Source: Streptomycetaceae bacterium
GTDB taxonomy: Bacteria; Actinomycetota; Actinomycetes; Nanopelagicales; Nanopelagicaceae
Direction: 5' to 3'
Length of the DNA stretch: 7,467 bases
NCBI GenBank assembly: GCA_027488165.1
Contig: JAIYCF010000055.1
Location: 1-7,467, forward strand
A program made the position numbers and the translations under genes. Positions within the stretch are counted from its first letter, which is position 1, and the number at the start of each line of letters is the position of its first letter. The notes below the pieces were generated by a model, which had not been told where the DNA came from, did not search any database, and was given only the letters and a program-made list of their open reading frames with translations. Positions 1 to 4,961 of the stretch are shown piece by piece.

Positions 1-59
1 AGAACCTGGGCCAAAGTTGAGCCCCATGCGCCTGCTCCAAATACCGTTACTTTTCTCAT
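1..59 (-). CDS. gpsA: Glycerol-3-phosphate dehydrogenase [NAD(P)+], N-terminal fragment
   Basis: Only the first 19 codons lie in the window and the gene runs off the left edge. Reading leftward from the ATG at 57-59, the peptide begins MRKVTVFGAGAWGSTLAQV. This is a short beta strand followed by GAGAWGSTLA, the dinucleotide-binding GxGxxG signature at the N-terminus of GpsA. The enzyme reduces dihydroxyacetone phosphate to sn-glycerol-3-phosphate, the backbone for phospholipid synthesis, in the cytoplasm. It starts 18 nt after the stop of the upstream acyltransferase gene on the same strand, so the two are probably cotranscribed. Both act early in phosphatidic acid formation. No strong Shine-Dalgarno is visible; a GGGG run lies about 14 nt upstream. 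The identification rests on a short stretch, but the motif and the neighbour agree well. Confidence 0.8.
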   Translation of the reverse strand, partial: MRKVTVFGAGAWGSTLAQV

Positions 60-77
60 GAAGTAAATCAGCGCCCC

Positions 78-854
78 TTAACGTTTCTTCTTGAAATTGC
101 CGGTTCGCGGCAGATCAGATGTGTGCGGATCAAAGATTACTTCAGGTCGCTTCTCCCCACGAATTTCCTCTAACAAAGTTGTAATTTCCCGCATAACCTT
201 TGCGGTGGCTTCGATCAGAGCTTGCTGATCATCTTCTCTGCCAAACCACTGGGATAGATCAACCGGTTTTCCTGCTTTTAAGATGATTTGAGTTCTTGGA
301 AATAATTTAATTTTCTTCGAATATGTCGGCATCAATACCTGTGCGCCCCATTGCGCAACTGGAATAACCGGAGTGCGAGTACTTATAGCAAGACGAGCTA
401 AACCAGTTTTTGCAACCATCGGCCAATGATCAGCATCGCGCGAGAGCGTTCCTTCGGGATAGACACCTAAACAATGCCCTGACTCAAGCAGGCGCTTGGC
501 ATGATCGACTGCCTTTCCAGCGTTTGGTGTTTCGCGTTCGACTGGCACTTGTCCAGCAGCTAACAAGATGCGACCGATGATTGGAACTTTAAATACGCCA
601 ACTTTGCCTAAGAATCGCGGGGCTCGACCATTCTTATAGAGAAAGTGAGCAAAATTCAAAACATCAAAATATGAGAGATGGTTGTTTGCAACTATCACTG
701 CGCCAGTTTTTGGAATATTCTCAGCGCCGATCCATGTGCGCTTGGTGATTAAGTTAATAACTGGGATCAATAAAGAAGAGCAAATCTTAAATGTGATATT
801 CGTACCGAGAGGATTACCGGTAGGTGGCGCGTATGAAACACGCATCTTGGCCAT
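78..854 (-). CDS. plsC: 1-acyl-sn-glycerol-3-phosphate acyltransferase (PlsC family)
   Basis: This 258-residue protein is a PlsC/LPLAT acyltransferase, which transfers a fatty acyl group to lysophosphatidic acid at the membrane to give phosphatidic acid. The family blocks appear in order: the catalytic HX4D motif as H59 to D64 (NNHLSYFD), block II around residues 86-107 (GVFKVP...VPVER), block III YPEGT at 132-136, and block IV VIPVA at 163-167. A hydrophobic stretch near residues 20-36 may anchor it. The C-terminal 30 residues are charged and end in KKKR. Length is normal for the family. gpsA follows after 18 nt. The chosen ATG (852-854) has no Shine-Dalgarno but lies 6 nt after TAAGAT, so the mRNA may be leaderless; the in-frame ATG at codon 4 is an alternative. 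Acyl-chain preference cannot be read from the sequence. Confidence 0.92.
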   Translation of the reverse strand: MAKMRVSYAPPTGNPLGTNITFKICSSLLIPVINLITKRTWIGAENIPKTGAVIVANNHLSYFDVLNFAHFLYKNGRAPRFLGKVGVFKVPIIGRILLAAGQVPVERETPNAGKAVDHAKRLLESGHCLGVYPEGTLSRDADHWPMVAKTGLARLAISTRTPVIPVAQWGAQVLMPTYSKKIKLFPRTQIILKAGKPVDLSQWFGREDDQQALIEATAKVMREITTLLEEIRGEKRPEVIFDPHTSDLPRTGNFKKKR

Positions 855-860
855 ATCTAA

Positions 861-866
861 ATCTTA
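861..866 (-). promoter_or_regulatory. Candidate -10 box for a leaderless plsC transcript
   Basis: On the minus strand TAAGAT (TANNNT consensus) is followed by exactly 6 nt and then the plsC ATG, so transcription would begin at or next to the start codon. No Shine-Dalgarno is present. No recognisable -35 lies 16-18 nt further upstream, where the HU terminator stem sits. The same geometry occurs at two other genes in this window. Confidence 0.45.
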
Positions 867-877
867 GTGGGCAAAGA

Positions 878-911
878 AAAACTGGGGCCAGCAAACGCTG
901 ACCCCAGTTTT
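878..911 (-). terminator. Rho-independent terminator of the HU gene
   Basis: AAAACTGGGG pairs with CCCCAGTTTT, then after one C/A mismatch CAGC pairs with GCTG around an AAAC loop. Read on the minus strand, the stem ends in a T run (TTTTTCTTT). It lies 37 nt past the HU stop codon. It separates HU from the downstream plsC-gpsA pair, which fits plsC having its own promoter. Confidence 0.8.
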
Positions 912-947
912 ATGAAGTTTTTTTGAAGATTAGTTAAGAAGCGAAAA

Positions 948-1409
948 TTAACGCTTCTTAGCAGCCTTCTTTACTACCTTCTTCTTAGCTGCTGGCTTGC
1001 GCTTAGCAACCTTCTTTGGTGCAGCCTTCTTCGCCGCTGGCTTCTTCTTAGCCGCCTTCTTTGGAGCAGCCTTCTTAGCTACTGGCTTTGCAACTGGCTT
1101 TGGTTCTGGCTTTGGAGCAGGACCTAGCTTGCGCTCACCTGAGATGACATCCTTCAAGCCCTTTGCAGGCAAGAAGCGAGCCTTCTTTGAAGCCTTGATC
1201 TTGATTGTTTCGCCTGTGAATGGGTTACGTCCCATACGTGCTTTGCGATCAACCTTCTTGAACTTACCGAAATCGTTGATCATTACATCTTCACCCTTTG
1301 ACATGGTGCGTGTAATTGTGTCGAAAACGATTTCTACAGCGTGTGCTGCTTCCTTCTTGCTGTCGTTGAAGTGTGGGGCCAACGCGGCAATGAACTGGGC
1401 CTTATTCAT
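948..1409 (-). CDS. hup: DNA-binding protein HU with lysine/alanine/proline-rich C-terminal tail
   Basis: This is a 153-residue histone-like protein. Residues 1-91 form a standard HU fold, with DFGKF at 46-50 and the beta-arm signature RMGRNPFTGE at 58-67; P63 is the proline that intercalates into DNA. Residues about 95-153 form a low-complexity basic tail rich in Lys, Ala and Pro, resembling histone H1 and typical of actinobacterial HupB/HupS. The tail contains a 15-residue tandem duplication (112-126 and 127-141, 13 of 15 identical). The protein compacts and bends chromosomal DNA, and the tail should add nonspecific DNA binding. The ATG has AAGGGG 6 nt upstream. The gene lies downstream of leuCD, but hairpins on both sides suggest it is a single transcription unit. 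Identification as actinobacterial-type HU is very secure. Confidence 0.96.
   Translation of the reverse strand: MNKAQFIAALAPHFNDSKKEAAHAVEIVFDTITRTMSKGEDVMINDFGKFKKVDRKARMGRNPFTGETIKIKASKKARFLPAKGLKDVISGERKLGPAPKPEPKPVAKPVAKKAAPKKAAKKKPAAKKAAPKKVAKRKPAAKKKVVKKAAKKR
987..1076 (-). repeat. Tandem 45-bp duplication inside the HU tail
   Basis: Bases 987-1031 and 1032-1076 are adjacent copies matching at 37 of 45 positions by eye. They encode two 15-residue units of the pattern KKAAPKK-A-K-KPAA. Differences include synonymous changes and two substitutions (A119 versus V134, K122 versus R137). The repeat keeps the reading frame and lengthens the basic tail. Confidence 0.85.
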
Positions 1410-1410
1410 C

Positions 1411-1452
1411 TAAATCCCCTTAGATTTAAGCGTAAATTAAGCGTTCGCTTAA
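1411..1452 (-). promoter_or_regulatory. HU upstream region with repeated CGCTTAA motif and hairpin around the Shine-Dalgarno
   Basis: TTAAGCG occurs on the plus strand at 1426-1432 and 1437-1443, exactly 11 bp apart. An inverted copy, CGCTTAA, lies at 1446-1452 and forms a near-palindrome with the second copy (TTAAGCG-TT-CGCTTAA). Nearer the gene, TAAATC (1411-1416) can pair with GATTTA (1423-1428), placing most of the AAGGGG ribosome-binding site in the loop. The arrangement resembles an operator plus a leader hairpin. No regulator can be named and no convincing -35/-10 pair was found. Confidence 0.45.
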
Positions 1453-1539
1453 CTTGTGGCTAAAACTTAAACCTTTTAACAGGGTGATAGCGATATTAAC
1501 GTGGGCGTGTCGCAATTTAATATTCTCAAAAAAATGCAC

Positions 1540-1555
1540 TTTTTACGCGTAAAAA
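1540..1555. repeat. Perfect 16-bp palindrome upstream of the HU gene
   Basis: TTTTTACGCGTAAAAA is fully self-complementary and AT-rich apart from a central ACGCGT. It sits between the leuD terminator and the HU gene, about 130 bp before the HU start. It could be a protein-binding site or part of an upstream promoter element; the sequence does not decide between these. Confidence 0.4.
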
Positions 1556-1585
1556 ACTCTCATTTACAAGTTGAGGGTTGAACAG

Positions 1586-1619
1586 AAAACGCTCACCCCA
1601 TCTACGAAGTGAGCGTTTT
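1586..1619 (-). terminator. Rho-independent terminator of the leuCD operon
   Basis: AAAACGCTCAC (1586-1596) pairs perfectly with GTGAGCGTTTT (1609-1619) around a 12-nt loop. On the minus strand the stem ends in TTTT followed by CTGTTC, about 50 nt past the leuD stop. The flanking A and T runs could allow function in either direction, but no plus-strand gene ends here. Confidence 0.7.
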
Positions 1620-1669
1620 ACGCTGATTTTCGCGCTTAAAAAAACGTGAAAAAGAATTTCGTTCGGTTG

Positions 1670-2275
1670 TTAAATGCGAATTGGCAGTGTTTTTGGCTTG
1701 TAAGCAGGACGTTTTGCTTCGAATGAATCGATCGCATCAGTGTGCTTTAGCGTCAACCCAATGTCATCGAGGCCTTCCATCAAACGCCAGCGGGTGTAAT
1801 CATCGAGATCGAAGGCAATCGTGGTTGATCCATATGAAACTGTTCGTGTTTCAAGATCCACAGTGATTGAAGTCGCTGGGTCGTTTTCAATAGTTGTCCA
1901 GATCGCTTCAACGGCTTCCTGAGGAAGGATCACAGTTAGTAGCCCACCCTTGAGTGAGTTACCACGGAAGATATCGGCGAAGCGGCTTGAGATGACTACC
2001 TTAAAGCCGTAGTTCTGTAGCGCCCAGACCGCATGCTCGCGGGATGAACCGGTGCCGAACTCAGGACCGGCAACCAAAATAGTTCCGCTCTTGTACTGCG
2101 GTTGGTTTAATACAAAATCTGGATCGTTACGCCAAGCAGCGAATAAGCCATCTTCAAACCCGCTACGAGTAACGCGCTTTAGATAAACGGCAGGAATAAT
2201 CTGATCTGTATCAACATTGCTGCGGCGAAGTGGGATCGCAGTTCCGGTGTGCTTAATAAATTTTTCCATTGCCAT
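1670..2275 (-). CDS. leuD: 3-isopropylmalate dehydratase small subunit
   Basis: This 201-residue protein is the swivel-domain subunit of isopropylmalate isomerase, which pairs with LeuC to convert 2-isopropylmalate to 3-isopropylmalate in leucine synthesis. Family motifs are clear: the N-terminal NVDTDQIIP at 20-28 and GPEFGTGSSREHA at 70-82, which contributes to substrate binding. Length is normal. It begins 20 nt after the leuC stop, so the two subunits are made from one transcript. AAAGGGA lies 12 nt upstream of the chosen ATG, slightly far; the ATG at codon 3 (giving MEKF, a common LeuD start) is possible but lies further from the site. A hairpin terminator follows. Nothing is missing or unusual. 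Confidence 0.97.
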   Translation of the reverse strand: MAMEKFIKHTGTAIPLRRSNVDTDQIIPAVYLKRVTRSGFEDGLFAAWRNDPDFVLNQPQYKSGTILVAGPEFGTGSSREHAVWALQNYGFKVVISSRFADIFRGNSLKGGLLTVILPQEAVEAIWTTIENDPATSITVDLETRTVSYGSTTIAFDLDDYTRWRLMEGLDDIGLTLKHTDAIDSFEAKRPAYKPKTLPIRI

Positions 2276-2295
2276 GATCTTTACCGATCCCTTTC

Positions 2296-3687
2296 TTACA
2301 AATCTGCCGGTGAGGAAAGCGTGCCGCGAATTGCGGTAGCTGCTGCAACTAGTGGGCTGACCAAGTGGGTACGTCCACCTTTACCTTGGCGACCTTCAAA
2401 GTTACGGTTTGAAGTTGAGGCAGATCGTTCGCCAACTGCGAGTTGATCTGGGTTCATTCCCAAACACATTGAACAACCTGCGTTACGCCATTCGGCGCCG
2501 AAATCAAGGAAGACTTTATCCAAGCCTTCTTTCATCGCTTGCTGACGCACGCGTTCTGATCCAGGCACAACTAGCATGCGAACTTTTGGAGCAATCTTCT
2601 TGCCCTCAATTACTGCTGCGGCAGCGCGAAGATCTTCGATGCGTCCGTTGGTGCAAGAGCCCAAGAAAACAGTGTCAATCGCTATGTTTTTAAGTGGTGT
2701 TCCAGCAGTTAGACCCATGTATTCGAGAGCGCGTTCAGCTGCGCCACGTTCTTCCGAGTCTTTAATCTCTGCAGGATTTGGCACTGATGCATTTAGCGGC
2801 AAGCCCTGTCCTGGGTTGGTTCCCCAAGTTACAAATGGTTCGAGCGTATTGCCATCGAGCGTGATCTCGACATCAAACTTTGCATCGCTATCTGTAAATA
2901 GCGTCTCCCAATATTTTTGCGCAGCTTCGAAATCTTCTGGTGCATGTGGCTTGCCCTTGATGTAATCGAATGTCTTTTGGTCAGGTGCAATCAATCCAGC
3001 GCGGGCGCCGGCTTCGATAGACATGTTGCAAACGGTCATGCGGCCTTCCATAGAAAGTTCGCGAATTGCAGAGCCGCGGTATTCGATGATGTAACCCTGT
3101 CCCCCACCGGTTCCGATCTGGGCAATGATCGCCAGGATAATGTCTTTCGCAGTAACTCCCGGCTTTAGGCTTCCTTCAACATTGATCGCCATGGTCTTTG
3201 GACGGCTTGATGGCAGAGTCTGAGTTGCAAGCACATGCTCAACTTCAGATGTACCAATACCGAATGCGATCGCTCCAAATGCGCCATGTGTTGAGGTATG
3301 TGAGTCACCGCAAACAATAGTCATACCAGGTTGTGTAATTCCGAGTTGTGGTCCAACTACGTGTACGACGCCTTGATCGGCATCGCCAAGTGAGTGGATA
3401 CGAATTCCAAATTCCTTTGCGTTATTGCGCAAGGTATCGATCTGCAGCTTTGACACTGGATCTGCGATCGGCTTCAAAATATCGAGCGTTGGGGTGTTGT
3501 GATCTTCGGTAGCAATAGTTAGATCAGGGCGGCGCACTTTGCGACCAGCAAGACGCAGGCCATCAAATGCTTGCGCGCTTGTTACTTCGTGAACTAGTTG
3601 CAGATCGATGTAAAGAAGATCAGGTTCACCATCTGCCGAACGTACGACGTGGTCTTCCCAAATCTTCTCTGCCAGAGTTTTACCCAT
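2296..3687 (-). CDS. leuC: 3-isopropylmalate dehydratase large subunit
   Basis: This 463-residue protein is the [4Fe-4S] catalytic subunit of isopropylmalate isomerase, an aconitase-family enzyme acting in the cytoplasm on the leucine pathway. The cluster cysteines are in place: C345 in GSCTNGR, and C405 and C408 in GCSMCLGMNPD. The substrate-binding segment CGDSHTSTHGAFGAIAFG begins at residue 126. Length matches the family (about 465-470), and the ATG at 3685-3687 has AAGGGA 8 nt upstream. It is the first gene of leuCD and is divergent from an NdgR/LtbR-like regulator across a 54-bp gap. Two operator-like sites in that gap suggest leucine-responsive control (inference). The cluster makes the enzyme oxygen sensitive, as known for the family. 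Confidence 0.98.
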   Translation of the reverse strand: MGKTLAEKIWEDHVVRSADGEPDLLYIDLQLVHEVTSAQAFDGLRLAGRKVRRPDLTIATEDHNTPTLDILKPIADPVSKLQIDTLRNNAKEFGIRIHSLGDADQGVVHVVGPQLGITQPGMTIVCGDSHTSTHGAFGAIAFGIGTSEVEHVLATQTLPSSRPKTMAINVEGSLKPGVTAKDIILAIIAQIGTGGGQGYIIEYRGSAIRELSMEGRMTVCNMSIEAGARAGLIAPDQKTFDYIKGKPHAPEDFEAAQKYWETLFTDSDAKFDVEITLDGNTLEPFVTWGTNPGQGLPLNASVPNPAEIKDSEERGAAERALEYMGLTAGTPLKNIAIDTVFLGSCTNGRIEDLRAAAAVIEGKKIAPKVRMLVVPGSERVRQQAMKEGLDKVFLDFGAEWRNAGCSMCLGMNPDQLAVGERSASTSNRNFEGRQGKGGRTHLVSPLVAAATAIRGTLSSPADL

Positions 3688-3706
3688 GCTCTTCTTCCCT
3701 TAAATC

Positions 3707-3735
3707 TTGCATCTCATTAGATGGGATGCTAATCT
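3707..3735 (+). promoter_or_regulatory. Promoter of the IclR-family regulator (leaderless geometry)
   Basis: TTGCAT (3707-3712) and TAATCT (3730-3735) are separated by 17 nt, a good -35/-10 pair. The GTG start of the regulator lies 6 nt after the -10, so transcription should begin at or next to the start codon. No Shine-Dalgarno is present upstream of the GTG. This is the best-formed promoter in the window. Confidence 0.7.
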
Positions 3736-3744
3736 CACTGTGTG
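3712..3744 (-). promoter_or_regulatory. Two LtbR/NdgR-box-like operator sites, 21 bp apart
   Basis: Read on the minus strand, 3744-3733 is CACACAGTGAGA and 3723-3712 is CATCTAATGAGA. The LtbR box of Corynebacterium glutamicum, as I recall it, is CA(T/C)ATAGTG(A/G)GA; these sites match at 11 and 10 of 12 positions. Both face the same way and start 21 bp apart, two helical turns. One overlaps the regulator's -10 and GTG; the other overlaps its -35 and spacer. A possible leuC -10, TAGCAT (3726-3731, minus), lies between and within them. This suggests autorepression and control of leuCD. The consensus is from memory. Confidence 0.5.
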
Positions 3745-4458
3745 GAGAAGAAGAATAGCGGAGTTGGAGTTCTAGATAAAGCGGTAACCATCCTCGGTAC
3801 GCTCGAATCAGGCCCTCATTCGCTGGCAGAGTTAGTTGCCGCAACCGGCATCGCTCGCCCCACCGCCCATCGTTTAGCCGTTGCCCTAGAACACCATCGC
3901 CTAGTTACGCGAGATCTGCAGGGTCGCTTTGTTCTAGGTCCTCGCTCCTCTGAACTCGCAGCTGCTGCCGGTGAAGATCGTTTACTTGCCGCCGCTGCCC
4001 CAGCACTTGCTGCGCTGCGCGATGCAACCGGTGAATCTGCACAGTTATATCGCCGCCAAGGAGACATTCGTATTTGTGTGGCTGTTGCAGAACGTTTATC
4101 AGGTCTCCGTGATTCTGTTCCGGTTGGCGCATCTTTAACTATGCAAGCCGGCTCTGCTGCACAAATTTTATTGGCTTGGGAAGATTCCGAAAAGATACAT
4201 CGCGGCCTTAAGAACGCTCGCTTTACCGCTGCACATTTATCTGCCGATCGTCGCCGCGGTTGGGCGCAATCTGTTGGAGAGCGCGAAGCTGGCGTTGCAT
4301 CAGTTAGCGCTCCAGTTAAGGGCCCTAATGGAAAAGTTATTGCAGCAGTTTCGATCTCTGGCCCTATCGAGCGCTTAGGCCGCCAACCAGGCCGGGTTCA
4401 CGCCGCAGCCGTTGTTGCTACCGCTGCGCGACTTACAGAGCATCTCGCCAAGAACTAA
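3742..4458 (+). CDS. ndgR: IclR-family transcriptional regulator, NdgR/LtbR type
   Basis: This 238-residue regulator has an N-terminal winged helix-turn-helix (about 8-65; recognition region TGIARPTAHRLAVALE, 35-50) and a C-terminal IclR effector domain (about 80-235). The segments GESAQLYRRQGD, AERLSGLRDSVPVG and RRGWAQSVGEREAGVASVSA closely resemble actinobacterial NdgR/LtbR as I remember it. Those proteins sit divergent to leuCD and control leucine and other amino-acid biosynthesis genes; the same divergent placement here supports the call. The start is a GTG 6 nt after a strong -10, giving MEKKNSGVGVLDKA, and the mRNA is probably leaderless. Operator-like sites overlap its promoter. Its 3' end overlaps the convergent recX by 4 bases. 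The effector is unknown, though a branched-chain amino acid or precursor is plausible. Confidence 0.92.
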   Translation: MEKKNSGVGVLDKAVTILGTLESGPHSLAELVAATGIARPTAHRLAVALEHHRLVTRDLQGRFVLGPRSSELAAAAGEDRLLAAAAPALAALRDATGESAQLYRRQGDIRICVAVAERLSGLRDSVPVGASLTMQAGSAAQILLAWEDSEKIHRGLKNARFTAAHLSADRRRGWAQSVGEREAGVASVSAPVKGPNGKVIAAVSISGPIERLGRQPGRVHAAAVVATAARLTEHLAKN

Positions 4459-4961
4459 TTGTTTAGTAGGTCCAACTCTTTCAAAACCTGAGAGATGGTT
4501 CCGAAGCCAAACCCTTTTCGTTGCAACAGGGACTGAATTCTGCGCACCTGAACTTCGGGCTCTAGACGTGACATGGTGTTGTATTTTTTAAAGGCAAGAT
4601 CAAAGGCGCTGCGGTATTCAGAATCGTCATCGATCTCATCAAGTGCTTCATCAATGGCGCTCTGCATCACGCCTTTCTGACGCAGCTCTCCCGCGATGAT
4701 TCGCTTTGAGATCTTCTTATGGTTATGACGAGATTGCGCCCATGCTTTTGCAAACTCTTCATCGTTAACGAGGCCGGCTTCTTGCAACCGGAAGATAATC
4801 GCTTGCGCTACATCATCTTCTACGCCCCGGGTCTTAAGGTGAACGAGAAGCTCGCCCTTACTTTTCGCACGGGTAACCAGAGCATTTAGCGCAATGGTGT
4901 GTGCTACTTCGTAAGGGTCGGAGCCTTCGCCTCTTGCAACCTTTACAAAATCAAGGCTAAT
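4455..4961 (-). CDS. recX: RecA modulator RecX, probable AUU start
   Basis: RecX binds RecA filaments and modulates, usually inhibits, recombinase activity. The frame is open from 4967 to the TAG at 4455-4457. It encodes recognisable RecX sequence, including DPYEVAHTIALNALVTRAKS, ELLVHLKTRGV and RLQEAGLVNDEEFAKAW, a basic helical protein of three-helix repeats. The frame upstream holds no ATG, GTG or TTG until the TTG at 4785-4787. That start would give 110 residues and lose the first 58, including conserved family sequence. An ATT at 4959-4961 shares one base with the recA stop (TAATT), mimicking the usual TAATG coupling, and gives 168 residues, a normal RecX length. GAGG lies 10 nt upstream of it. 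I prefer this AUU start by reinitiation; a sequencing error from ATG is the main alternative. The 3' end overlaps the convergent regulator gene by 4 bases. Confidence 0.85.
   Translation of the reverse strand: MSLDFVKVARGEGSDPYEVAHTIALNALVTRAKSKGELLVHLKTRGVEDDVAQAIIFRLQEAGLVNDEEFAKAWAQSRHNHKKISKRIIAGELRQKGVMQSAIDEALDEIDDDSEYRSAFDLAFKKYNTMSRLEPEVQVRRIQSLLQRKGFGFGTISQVLKELDLLNN

Noticed and set aside
960..1080. CRISPR-like repetition in the HU gene
   Set aside because: The repeats are adjacent, in frame and coding, with no spacers.
997..1413. Plus-strand open frame opposite HU, rich in Phe, Ala and Gly
   Set aside because: It is the mirror of the lysine/alanine-rich HU tail. The HU gene has a clear family match and ribosome-binding site, and this frame has neither.
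2249..3168. Several plus-strand frames opposite leuC and leuD
   Set aside because: They overlap well-conserved enzyme genes on the other strand and have no family resemblance or ribosome-binding sites.
3816..4132. Minus-strand frames opposite the IclR-family gene
   Set aside because: They show low-complexity Ala/Ser/Arg or Gln-rich composition with no start signals, opposite a gene with clear domain matches.
4455..4787. recX starting at TTG (4785-4787)
   Set aside because: The 58 codons upstream in the same frame continue as convincing RecX sequence, so this start would cut off a conserved part of the protein.
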